Made by a program: the position numbers and the translations under genes
The notes under the pieces: generated by a model
Database searches by the model: none
What the model saw: the letters and a program-made list of their open reading frames with translations, nothing else
What the model was told of the DNA's origin: nothing
Assembly (NCBI GenBank): GCA_903871435.1
Contig: CAIQGU010000499.1
Span: forward strand, 1 to 9,380
Source: an uncultured Burkholderiales bacterium
GTDB taxonomy: Bacteria; Pseudomonadota; Gammaproteobacteria; Burkholderiales; Burkholderiaceae_F
Direction of reading: 5' to 3'
DNA: 9,380 bases
In this document: in pieces, positions 1-8,084 of the stretch
How the letters are laid out: each line of letters opens with the position of its first letter
Numbering within the stretch: the first letter of the stretch is position 1

Positions 1-10
1 GTCTATAGAC
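1..10. promoter_or_regulatory. perfect 10-bp palindrome overlapping a possible -10 box of the rhodanese gene
   Basis: GTCTATAGAC is a perfect palindrome at the very left edge. TATAGA (4-9) matches the sigma-70 -10 consensus at four of six positions and would put transcription start near base 16, giving a leader of about 26 nt to the ATG at 42. The -35 region lies outside the window, so this is only a candidate promoter or operator. A near-copy of part of it (CTTTAGACAG, 911-920, against CTATAGACAG, 3-12) lies upstream of the encapsulin gene. Confidence 0.3.
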
Positions 11-41
11 AGCATCCATGAAGAATCCACGGGAACGTTCC

Positions 42-509
42 ATGTCCATTGCATTACCCGATACCACCGCCCATTCGGTGCTCGAACACGCCCGCAGCCA
101 GGCTCACGCGGCAGATCTACCCTATGCCGGCAGTGTTCCGCCACTCGAGGCCTGGGCCCTGGTCCAGACCGGCGCCGCGGTCCTCGTCGATGTGCGGTCC
201 GCTGAGGAGCGCAAGTTCGTCGGTCATGTGCCCGGCAGCCTGCACGTCGCCTGGGCTACCGGAACCGCGCTCACCCGCAATCCGCGCTTCGTGCGCGAAC
301 TCGAGGCCAAGACCGGCAAGGACCCGGTGATCCTCTTGCTGTGCCGCAGCGGCAAGCGCTCGGCGCTCGCGGCCGAGGCTGCAGCCAAGGCCGGATTCGG
401 CAGCGTCTTCAATGTCAGCGAGGGTTTCGAGGGTGAAATCGATGCGGCTGGCCATCGCGGTACGGCTGACGGCTGGCGCTTTCGCGGCCTGCCCTGGATC
501 CAGGATTGA
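42..509 (+). CDS. single-domain rhodanese-like sulfurtransferase
   Basis: A 155-residue rhodanese domain protein expected to carry sulfane sulfur as a cysteine persulfide. The sequence shows the usual single-domain order: the VLVDVRS strand and loop (about 47-53), a GHVPGSLHV segment (61-69), and the active-site loop CRSGKRS with catalytic Cys101. The protein ends in a GWRFRGLPW tail (144-152). There is no signal peptide or membrane segment, so it should be cytosolic. The ATG at 42 is preferred because GGGAA (31-35) lies 6 nt upstream; the in-frame ATG at 18 adds eight residues, has no Shine-Dalgarno, and would fall almost at the predicted transcription start. Rhodaneses are known neighbours of Family 2A encapsulins with cysteine desulfurase cargo. 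It lacks the Pro/Ala-rich cargo extension seen on the desulfurase, so I infer that it works outside the shell, accepting or delivering persulfide sulfur. The family is certain; the exact donor and acceptor are not. Confidence 0.93.
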   Translation: MSIALPDTTAHSVLEHARSQAHAADLPYAGSVPPLEAWALVQTGAAVLVDVRSAEERKFVGHVPGSLHVAWATGTALTRNPRFVRELEAKTGKDPVILLLCRSGKRSALAAEAAAKAGFGSVFNVSEGFEGEIDAAGHRGTADGWRFRGLPWIQD

Positions 510-528
510 TGTTCTTTCGGGCCCCGCG

Positions 529-843
529 GTGTCATCGCGACAGGCGGGTTCGGTGACCGCGCGGACCCTTGTCCCGGTGGTCAGCCCCCGCGAGGGAGCC
601 GCCCGCATAGGCGAGCAGTTCGGCAAGGTCGTGCGCGATCTGCGCGACAAGCGTGGCTGGTCGCAGGAGCAACTCGCCGCCCGGGCGGAACTCAATCGTT
701 CCTACATGGGGGAGATTGAACGGGCCTGTGTCATGCCCTCGTTGGCAACAGCGGCCAAGCTGGCGCTGGCGCTGGAGGTTCCGCTGTCGCGTCTCATCCA
801 CTGGTGCGAAGAGCCGGGTCCGCGCCAGAAAAACTCCCAATGA
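529..843 (+). CDS. small XRE-family helix-turn-helix transcriptional regulator
   Basis: A 104-residue DNA-binding protein made almost entirely of one HTH_3/XRE domain (about residues 27-90). Helix 2 is WSQEQLAARAEL, the recognition helix is around NRSYMGEIERA (56-66), and PSLATAAKLALALEVPLSRLI closes the fold. No sensor domain follows. Start choice is uncertain: GTG at 529 leaves a 19-bp gap after the rhodanese gene, GTG at 553 has a slightly better purine-rich upstream (GGCGGG, 543-548), and ATGs at 412 and 442 would overlap the rhodanese by about 70-100 bp. The ATG overlapping the rhodanese stop (509) is out of frame. The turn after the recognition helix, usually Gly plus a basic residue, reads Ala-Cys here (Cys67); a second cysteine is at 93. 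It sits between the rhodanese and encapsulin genes, next to a tandem repeat that could be its operator, so a local regulatory role is a reasonable inference. The signal it senses cannot be read from the sequence. Confidence 0.85.
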   Translation: MSSRQAGSVTARTLVPVVSPREGAARIGEQFGKVVRDLRDKRGWSQEQLAARAELNRSYMGEIERACVMPSLATAAKLALALEVPLSRLIHWCEEPGPRQKNSQ

Positions 844-863
844 CCGGCAGTAGGGGCCGTGAT

Positions 864-889
864 GTACCGCGGTGACGTTCCGCGGTGAC
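864..889. repeat. two tandem 13-bp repeats, possible operator
   Basis: GTACCGCGGTGAC (864-876) is followed directly by GTTCCGCGGTGAC (877-889), 12 of 13 bases identical. The pair starts 20 bp after the XRE gene and ends 31 bp before a candidate -35 box of the encapsulin promoter. CCGCGGTG also occurs at 524-531, at the proposed start of the XRE gene. Direct repeats spaced by slightly more than one helical turn would suit a small XRE regulator, but binding is inference. Confidence 0.5.
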
Positions 890-920
890 GGAGACTGGGC
901 GCTTTGGTGGCTTTAGACAG

Positions 921-949
921 TTGAGCGTGAACCTGAATACCAGCAAAAT
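921..949 (+). promoter_or_regulatory. candidate sigma-70 promoter of the encapsulin operon
   Basis: TTGAGC (921-926, four of six to TTGACA) and CAAAAT (944-949, four of six to TATAAT) are separated by exactly 17 bp, in a clearly AT-richer stretch than the coding DNA around it. Transcription would start near 956, giving a leader of about 49 nt to the encapsulin ATG. The boxes are imperfect, so this is a moderate call. Confidence 0.4.
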
Positions 950-965
950 TGCTTGATCTATTTAC

Positions 966-1004
966 GAATAAGCTAAATCGTTTTCGGAATAAAGGGAGTT
1001 ATTC
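966..1004 (+). promoter_or_regulatory. encapsulin 5' leader: hairpin with the Shine-Dalgarno in its loop, plus a duplicated GAATAA arm
   Basis: GAATAA (987-992) and TTATTC (999-1004) are exact reverse complements separated by six bases, AGGGAG (993-998). These six bases are the core of the ribosome binding site, 6 nt before the ATG at 1005. The mRNA could therefore fold into a six-pair hairpin presenting the Shine-Dalgarno in its loop. A second GAATAA (966-971), two helical turns upstream, could pair with the same TTATTC in a larger alternative fold, or the two copies could be half-sites for a DNA-binding protein. The stem is mostly A-U and so weak. The ribosome binding site is certain; a regulatory role for the fold is inference. 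Confidence 0.5.
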
Positions 1005-1934
1005 ATGGCCGACAAGCAGTCCGTGCAACTGGCGCTCGGCGACAACGCCGCCCGCCAGCTTGCCAACGCCACCAAGACAGCGCCCACGCTGTCGACCATC
1101 AGCCCGCGCTGGCTCACGCACCTGCTGCAGTGGGTGCCGGTCGAGGCCGGTATTTACCGGCTCAACACGGTCAAGAACCCGCAGGACGTGCAGGTGCTCT
1201 GCGCCAAGCGCGATGAATCGGAACTGCCCACCACCTTCGTCGATTACGAAGAGCAGCCCCGCGAATACTTCCTCAACTCGGTGAGCACGGTCCTCGATGT
1301 TCACACCCGCGTCTCCGATCTTTATAGCAGCCCGCACGACCAGATCAAGGAGCAACTGCGGCTCACGATCGAGACCATCAAGGAAAAACAGGAAAGCGAA
1401 CTGATCAACAACCCGGACTACGGCCTGCTCGCCAATGCCGCGCCGGAACAGATCATCTATCCGCTCACGGGGGCGCCCACGCCCGACGATCTCGATGAAC
1501 TGCTGACCAAGGTCTGGAAGGAACCGGCATTCTTCCTCCTGCACCCGCAGACCATCGCCGCCTTTGGCCGTGAGTGCACGCGCCGCGGCGTGCCGCCACC
1601 CACCGTGAGCCTGTTCGGATCGCAGTTCCTCACGTGGCGCGGGCTGCCGCTCATTCCGTCCGACAAGGTTCCCGTGGCCGACGGCAAGAGCAAGATACTG
1701 CTGCTGCGCGTGGGCGATCGCCGGCAGGGCGTCGTGGGCCTGTACCAGCCCGGCCTGCCGGGCGAGCAGGCCCCGGGTCTGTCCGTACGTTTCATGGGCA
1801 TCAATCGCAACGCGATTGCTTCGTACCTGATCTCGCTGTACTGCTCGCTCGCCGTGCAGACCCCGGACGCACTGGCGGTGCTTGAAGACGTGGAGATCGG
1901 CAAGTACCACGATTACCCTGACACCTACAAGTGA
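1005..1934 (+). CDS. srpI: Family 2A encapsulin shell protein (SrpI-type)
   Basis: A 309-residue shell protein of the HK97-fold encapsulin Family 2, expected to self-assemble into an icosahedral nanocompartment. I recognise it by the N-terminal block LALGDNAARQLANATKT (9-25), then LSTISPRWLTHLLQWVPVEAG (29-49), which closely resembles Synechococcus elongatus SrpI, and by the acidic-basic long helix around 110-135. The mid-region SLFGSQFLTWRGLPLIPSDK (202-221) and the C-terminal RNAIASYLISLYCSLAVQTP (268-287) also fit. It is about the normal length for subtype 2A and has no cyclic-nucleotide-binding insert, which excludes 2B. The start has a strong Shine-Dalgarno (AAAGGGAG, 991-998). Older annotations may call such proteins membrane protein or major membrane protein I, although there is no transmembrane segment. 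The desulfurase 10 bp downstream is its expected cargo. SrpI-type shells are known to be induced by sulfur starvation in a cyanobacterium; here that is inferred. Family assignment is very secure. Confidence 0.96.
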   Translation: MADKQSVQLALGDNAARQLANATKTAPTLSTISPRWLTHLLQWVPVEAGIYRLNTVKNPQDVQVLCAKRDESELPTTFVDYEEQPREYFLNSVSTVLDVHTRVSDLYSSPHDQIKEQLRLTIETIKEKQESELINNPDYGLLANAAPEQIIYPLTGAPTPDDLDELLTKVWKEPAFFLLHPQTIAAFGRECTRRGVPPPTVSLFGSQFLTWRGLPLIPSDKVPVADGKSKILLLRVGDRRQGVVGLYQPGLPGEQAPGLSVRFMGINRNAIASYLISLYCSLAVQTPDALAVLEDVEIGKYHDYPDTYK

Positions 1935-1944
1935 GCTGCACGTA

Positions 1945-3951
<2,007 letters not shown>

Positions 3952-3970
3952 GCGTTGTGCAGCGGGCCAT

Positions 3971-3990
3971 CGCGGCGAGATCTTGCCGCG
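3971..3990 (+). terminator. GC-rich hairpin after the desulfurase gene, possible weak terminator
   Basis: CGCGGCGA (3971-3978) pairs with TTGCCGCG (3983-3990) around a GATC loop, eight pairs with one G-U. It starts 19 bp after the desulfurase stop. The sequence after it is TTGTGCATAT, not a clean T-run, so it is a poor intrinsic terminator. It may still stabilise the mRNA 3' end or assist Rho-dependent ending. It marks the boundary between the storage and transport operons. Confidence 0.4.
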
Positions 3991-4020
3991 TTGTGCATAT
4001 CCTCACCCAGGATTATTCGT

Positions 4021-4057
4021 AATCGGTAATTTCGATTGAAGGTTGAATCCTCGATTC
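4021..4057. repeat. cluster of short TCGATT/GAATC direct and inverted repeats
   Basis: AATCG (4021-4025) is inverted as CGATT (4033-4037). TCGATT recurs directly at 4032-4037 and 4051-4056, 19 bp apart. GAATC (4045-4049) and GATTC (4053-4057) form an inverted repeat around CTC. The cluster lies about 90-130 bp upstream of the predicted sbp transcription start and could hold extra regulator sites. No known consensus is recognised with certainty. Confidence 0.35.
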
Positions 4058-4076
4058 GGCTGTGGGCGCAAGCCCT

Positions 4077-4093
4077 AATGCGAAAAACGCATT
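4077..4093. promoter_or_regulatory. perfect LysR-type palindrome (T-N11-A), candidate CysB-like activator site
   Basis: AATGCG (4077-4082) and CGCATT (4088-4093) are exact reverse complements around AAAAA. It contains the T-N11-A pattern of LysR-type sites (T4079 to A4091). Its centre, 4085, is about 64 bp upstream of the start predicted from the -10 box at 4137-4142, where LysR-type activators typically bind their primary site. CysB, the usual activator of sulfate uptake operons, belongs to this family, so it is the natural candidate, but no regulator of this kind is encoded in the window. The AT-rich loop and lack of a following T-run argue against a terminator. Confidence 0.5.
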
Positions 4094-4114
4094 TGCTGGT
4101 CTGGTTTTCTTCCT

Positions 4115-4142
4115 TTGTTGACCGCACCCGACTTCATATACT
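4115..4142 (+). promoter_or_regulatory. candidate promoter of the sulfate transport operon
   Basis: TATACT (4137-4142) matches the -10 consensus at five of six positions. The best placed -35, TTGTTG (4115-4120), is 16 bp away and matches only three of six. A better -35-like TTGACC (4118-4123) is only 13 bp from the -10, too close. A good -10 with a poor -35 is typical of an activator-dependent promoter and fits the LysR-type palindrome just upstream. The start would be near 4149, 36 nt before the sbp ATG. Confidence 0.5.
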
Positions 4143-4184
4143 CGACTCGCGAATATCTGCATGTTTCGGGAAGGTAAGACCTCT

Positions 4185-5234
4185 ATGCGTGTCACTTCAA
4201 GTCCAATGGCCCTGGGCCAATTTCGTCGTCTGGCGCGACTCGCGTCTGCCCTTCCGGCCATGCTCTGCCTGGCGCTGGGTGCCGCCGCGGCTTGCGCCAA
4301 GGAAATCACGATACTCAATGTGTCCTATGACCCGACCCGCGAGTTGTATGTCGATTACGACAAGGCGTTTGCCAAATACTGGCAGGCAAAGACGGGTGAT
4401 AGCGTCACCGTGCAGCAATCTCATGGTGGCTCCGGCAAGCAGGCGCGGTCGGTCATCGATGGCCTCGAGGCTGATGTCGTTACCCTGGCGCTGGCCTACG
4501 ACATCGACTCCATAGCCGACAAGGCCCGGCTGCTGCCGGCCGATTGGCAAAAACGCCTGCCGCACAACAGTTCACCGTATACCTCGACCATCGTGTTCCT
4601 GGTGCGCAAAGGCAACCCCAAGGGCATCAAGGACTGGGCCGATCTCATCAAGCCTGGCGTCGCCGTGATCACGCCCAATCCCAAGACCTCGGGCGGTGCC
4701 CGCTGGAATTACCTGGCCGCTTGGGGTTATGCGCTCAAGAACGGTGGGTCGGAATCGGCCGCGCGCGATTTCGTCACCAAGCTCTATGCCAATGTGCCGG
4801 TACTCGACAGCGGCGCCCGCGGCGCCACCACGACGTTCGTCGAGCGCGGTGTCGGCGATGTGCTGCTGGCCTGGGAGAACGAAGCACTGCTCGCCCTCAA
4901 GGAACTCGGCCCCGACAAGTTCGAACTCGTGGCACCCTCGATTTCCATACTGGCAGAACCCCCCGTAGCGATCGTGGACAAGGTTGTGGACAAGCGCGGC
5001 ACGCGGGCAGTTGCGCAAGCGTATGTGGAATACCTGTACTCGCCGGAAGGCCAGGACATCGCCGGCCGCAATTACTATCGCCCCATCGACCCCAAGGTAG
5101 CAGCCCGCTTTGCCAGCCAGTTTCCCAAGACAGCGCTATTCACGATTGACGACGTATTCGGCGGCTGGACCAAGGCCCAGGCAACGCATTTTGCCGATGG
5201 CGGAACCTTCGATCAGATCTACACCAAGAAATAG
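4185..5234 (+). CDS. sbp: periplasmic sulfate-binding protein (Sbp type)
   Basis: A 349-residue solute-binding protein that captures sulfate in the periplasm and delivers it to the CysTWA importer. It has a signal peptide (basic RRLAR, then a hydrophobic stretch to about 36) with cleavage likely after ACA at 38, so the mature protein starts [16 protein letters not shown], close to the start of mature E. coli Sbp. Further Sbp hallmarks are [74 protein letters not shown] and a final [20 protein letters not shown]. The LAWENEA segment is the Sbp form; CysP proteins have FESE there. The ATG at 4185 follows GGGAAGG (4168-4174) with a rather long 10-nt spacing. The in-frame ATG at 4161 has no Shine-Dalgarno and adds residues before the signal peptide. 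It is first in the transport operon. Confidence 0.96.
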   Translation: MRVTSSPMALGQFRRLARLASALPAMLCLALGAAAACAKEITILNVSYDPTRELYVDYDKAFAKYWQAKTGDSVTVQQSHGGSGKQARSVIDGLEADVVTLALAYDIDSIADKARLLPADWQKRLPHNSSPYTSTIVFLVRKGNPKGIKDWADLIKPGVAVITPNPKTSGGARWNYLAAWGYALKNGGSESAARDFVTKLYANVPVLDSGARGATTTFVERGVGDVLLAWENEALLALKELGPDKFELVAPSISILAEPPVAIVDKVVDKRGTRAVAQAYVEYLYSPEGQDIAGRNYYRPIDPKVAARFASQFPKTALFTIDDVFGGWTKAQATHFADGGTFDQIYTKK

Positions 5235-5250
5235 CCGGGGCGGCTTTTCC

Positions 5251-6294
5251 GTGCTTCGGTCCTGGGGTACTGCATTGCTGCGCGGTTCCGTGTTTGCCGC
5301 CGGCTGTCTGCTCGCGTACCTTCCGTGCGCCAGTGCGGCGCCGGAACCCGGAAGTGTCACCCTGCTCAACGTGAGCTATGACGTTTCGCGGGAATTCTAT
5401 CGGGACTACAACGCGGCTTTCATTGCCCACTGGAAGGCGCTCGCGGGACAGACGCTCGCCGTCAATCAGTCGCACGGCGGTTCAAGCCGGCAGGTGCAGA
5501 GCGTTCTTGAAGGGCTAGAGGCCGACGTCGTCACCATGAACCAGGCCAACGACATCGACCGGCTCGCGAGCCAGGGTCACCTGCTTCCTGCCGACTGGGC
5601 GAGCCATTTCCCCGATGGCAGCGCGCCCACGACGTCCCTGTCCGTAATCCTGGTGCGCAAGGGTAATCCCCGGCAGATTCACGACTGGGCCGACCTGGGT
5701 CGGCCGGGAATTGCGGTGCTGATCCCCAATCCCAAGACCTCCGGCAATGGCCGCTATGCCTACCTGGCCGCCTGGGGCGCTGCACGGCGCAGCGGCGTGG
5801 CCGAATCGGCCATACCGGCAGCCATTGCTCGCATCATCGCCAACGTGCCGGTGTTCGACGGTGGCGGGCGCGCCGCCACCACCACCTTTGCCCAGCGCCA
5901 GATTGGCGACGCGCTGGTGACCTTCGAGAGCGAAGTACCCCTGATTCTGGGCGAGTTCGGCGACCATTTCGAGGTGGTCTACCCGCCCTGGACGGTGCTG
6001 GCCGAGAACCCCGTGGCCGTCGTTGAAACGGTTGCACGGCGCCACGGCACCGTGCTGCCGGCTGCTGCCTACCTGCGCTACCTCTGGTCCGATGAAGGTC
6101 AGGAGATCGCCGCCCGGCATCATCTGCGGCCGCGCACCGCCACGGTCCTGGCACGCCATAAGGGCGAGTTCCCCGCGGTTCGCACCTTTACGGTCGAGGA
6201 AATGTTCGGTGGGTGGAAGCAGGCCCAGCGCGAACATTTCGACGACGGCGCGCGTTACGACCAGATCGTCACTGCTGCCGGCGTGCCGAAGTAG
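5251..6294 (+). CDS. cysP: periplasmic sulfate/thiosulfate-binding protein (CysP-like)
   Basis: A 347-residue paralogue of the preceding Sbp, expected to bind sulfate and thiosulfate for the same importer. It has its own signal peptide (about residues 1-30, ending CASAA before PEPGS), then LLNVSYDVSREFY, NQSHGGSSRQVQS, EADVVTMNQANDID, LVRKGNPRQIHDWADL, NPKTSGNGRYAYLAAWGAA, FDGGGRAATTTFAQRQIGD and VTFESEVPL. YDVSRE, NQANDID and FESE follow E. coli CysP rather than Sbp. The GTG at 5251 is chosen because GGGGCGG (5237-5243) lies 7 nt upstream and the signal peptide begins immediately. A longer frame back to 5110 would overlap sbp by 125 bp and add an unlike segment. It starts 16 bp after sbp. 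Thiosulfate preference is inferred from similarity; it could bind another oxyanion, but the context favours sulfur. Confidence 0.93.
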   Translation: MLRSWGTALLRGSVFAAGCLLAYLPCASAAPEPGSVTLLNVSYDVSREFYRDYNAAFIAHWKALAGQTLAVNQSHGGSSRQVQSVLEGLEADVVTMNQANDIDRLASQGHLLPADWASHFPDGSAPTTSLSVILVRKGNPRQIHDWADLGRPGIAVLIPNPKTSGNGRYAYLAAWGAARRSGVAESAIPAAIARIIANVPVFDGGGRAATTTFAQRQIGDALVTFESEVPLILGEFGDHFEVVYPPWTVLAENPVAVVETVARRHGTVLPAAAYLRYLWSDEGQEIAARHHLRPRTATVLARHKGEFPAVRTFTVEEMFGGWKQAQREHFDDGARYDQIVTAAGVPK

Positions 6295-6304
6295 GAACTC
6301 GCAC

Positions 6305-7138
6305 GTGCTGCTGTCCCGCGCGCTCCTCAAACGCCACAGCGTACTTCCCGGCTTTGACCTGGCGCTGGGCTTCACGCTGCTGTACCTGGGGTTCATCGTC
6401 CTGGTTCCGCTGTCGGCCGCGTTCCTCAAAACGTTCACCATGACCTGGCCGGCATTCTGGGATGCCGTTACGTCGCCACGGGTGCTGGCGTCCTACCGCC
6501 TGACCTTCGGAGCTTCGCTGGCAGCAGCGCTGCTCAACGGTGTTTTCGGGCTGATCGTCGCCTGGGTACTGGTGCGCTACCAGTTTCCGTTCAAGCGCAT
6601 CATCGACGCGCTGGTTGATCTGCCCTTTGCGCTGCCTACGGCCGTTGCCGGCATCGCGTTGACATCGCTATACGCGCAAAACGGCTGGATCGGCCAGTGG
6701 TTGCCGTTCAAGGTCAGTTTCACGCCGCTGGGGGTGTTCGTGGCGCTGACCTTCATCGGCCTGCCGTTTGTCGTGCGAACGGTGCAACCGGTGCTCGAAG
6801 ACCTGCAAAAGGAGGTAGAGGAAGCCGCCGCAACCCTGGGCGCAAATCGCCGGCAGACCTTCGCCCGGGTCATTTTCCCCGTGCTGGCGCCCTCCCTGCT
6901 GACGGGATTTGCCCTCGCGTTCGCCCGCGCGCTCGGTGAATACGGTTCGGTGATCTTCATCGCCGGCAACATGCCCATGATCAGCGAGATAACGCCACTG
7001 CTGATCATCACCAAGCTGGAGCAATACGACTACAAGGGCGCCACGGCCATCGCGGTGGTGATGCTCGTCGCCGCGTTCGTGCTCCTGCTGGCGATCAACG
7101 CCCTGCAGGCATGGACGCGGCGACGGCAGGGACGCTAG
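6305..7138 (+). CDS. cysT: sulfate/thiosulfate ABC transporter permease CysT (CysU)
   Basis: A 277-residue inner-membrane permease, the same length as E. coli CysT, that forms the channel with CysW. About six hydrophobic segments are visible, starting near residues 20-40 and 65-90. The conserved cytoplasmic EAA loop, which docks on the ATPase, is [21 protein letters not shown] (172-192), with the invariant glycine at 179. [14 protein letters not shown] and [18 protein letters not shown] are typical of CysT. The GTG at 6305 has TAGGAAC (6292-6298) just upstream, starts 10 bp after the cysP stop and gives the family length. Starts further upstream would lie inside cysP. Confidence 0.96.
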   Translation: MLLSRALLKRHSVLPGFDLALGFTLLYLGFIVLVPLSAAFLKTFTMTWPAFWDAVTSPRVLASYRLTFGASLAAALLNGVFGLIVAWVLVRYQFPFKRIIDALVDLPFALPTAVAGIALTSLYAQNGWIGQWLPFKVSFTPLGVFVALTFIGLPFVVRTVQPVLEDLQKEVEEAAATLGANRRQTFARVIFPVLAPSLLTGFALAFARALGEYGSVIFIAGNMPMISEITPLLIITKLEQYDYKGATAIAVVMLVAAFVLLLAINALQAWTRRRQGR

Positions 7139-7142
7139 GCAG

Positions 7143-8084
7143 ATGAACGCCCCATTCGCCGGTTTATCTGCCGCGCCTGAGCTGCCATCGCAGACGGCCG
7201 GCAACGCCGTGCCGATCGGGCCGCAGCGTGCCGTCACCACGGAGTCGGCGCTGGTGCGCTGGTCCCTCATAACCACGGCGGTGCTGTTTCTCACGCTATT
7301 CCTGTTCGTGCCGCTGGCAACGGTGCTGTACGAAGCCCTGCGCCGCGGCCTTGACGTCTATCTTGCAGCCATCACCGATCACGATGCGCTCGCGGCGATA
7401 CGCCTTACCCTGACCGCTGCGGCGATCAGCGTGCCGATGAATCTCGTGTTCGGCGTTGCCGCGGCCTGGTGCATTGCCAAGTTCGAATTCCGTGGCAAGA
7501 ACGTGCTGCTTACCCTTATCGACCTGCCGTTCTCCGTGAGCCCGGTGATCTCCGGACTTATCTACGTCCTGGTCTTTGGCCTGCAGGGATGGTTCGGCGA
7601 GTGGCTGCGGGACCACGACCTCAAGGTCATATTCGCGGTGCCCGGGATCGTGCTGGCCACCGTGTTCGTGACCTTCCCGTTCATCGCGCGGGAGCTGATC
7701 CCGCTCATGCAGGCCCAGGGCAATGAACAGGAGGAGGCCGCGCGCGTGCTGGGCGCGGGCGGCTGGCAGATCTTCCGCCGCGTGACACTGCCCAACATCA
7801 AGTGGGCCTTGCTCTACGGGGTCATCCTGTGCAACGCGCGCGCCATGGGCGAATTCGGCGCCGTGAGCGTGGTCTCGGGACACATCCGCGGACAGACCAA
7901 CACCATGCCGCTGCATATTGAAATTCTCTACAACGAATACCAGTTCGCCGCGGCTTTCGCCGTAGCCTCGCTGCTGGCCCTGCTGGCGCTGGTCACCCTG
8001 GTCCTTAAATATCTCATCGAGCAGCGCGTGAAGCGGCAGCTGCGTGCGCGCGATTCCGATAATGCCCCGCAAGGAACACCATGA
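7143..8084 (+). CDS. cysW: sulfate/thiosulfate ABC transporter permease CysW
   Basis: A 313-residue inner-membrane permease and partner of CysT. After a hydrophilic, Pro/Ala-rich N-terminal tail of about 38 residues, hydrophobic segments begin near 40-63, followed by [20 protein letters not shown] (127-146), typical of CysW. The EAA loop is [21 protein letters not shown] (197-217), with the invariant glycine at 204. [20 protein letters not shown] (232-251) is the usual CysW signature. It is somewhat longer than E. coli CysW, mostly through the N-terminal tail, which could be a start-site overcall, although the ATG at 7143 sits only 4 bp after the cysT stop. The stop overlaps the cysA start as ATGA, indicating translational coupling. 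Confidence 0.96.
   Translation: MNAPFAGLSAAPELPSQTAGNAVPIGPQRAVTTESALVRWSLITTAVLFLTLFLFVPLATVLYEALRRGLDVYLAAITDHDALAAIRLTLTAAAISVPMNLVFGVAAAWCIAKFEFRGKNVLLTLIDLPFSVSPVISGLIYVLVFGLQGWFGEWLRDHDLKVIFAVPGIVLATVFVTFPFIARELIPLMQAQGNEQEEAARVLGAGGWQIFRRVTLPNIKWALLYGVILCNARAMGEFGAVSVVSGHIRGQTNTMPLHIEILYNEYQFAAAFAVASLLALLALVTLVLKYLIEQRVKRQLRARDSDNAPQGTP

Noticed and set aside
1882..1944. Upstream in-frame start for the desulfurase, overlapping the encapsulin gene
   Set aside because: The added residues come from the out-of-frame shell coding sequence and look unrelated to the cargo extension; the ATG at 1945 sits naturally 10 bp after the shell stop.
4077..4117. Palindrome plus following pyrimidine-rich stretch as an intrinsic terminator
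   Set aside because: The stem is only six pairs with an A5 loop, and no T-run follows directly; the T-N11-A form and promoter distance fit a LysR-type site better.
5515..6441. 308-codon minus-strand frame opposite cysP
   Set aside because: Antisense to a clear binding protein gene and the start of cysT; no domain recognised.
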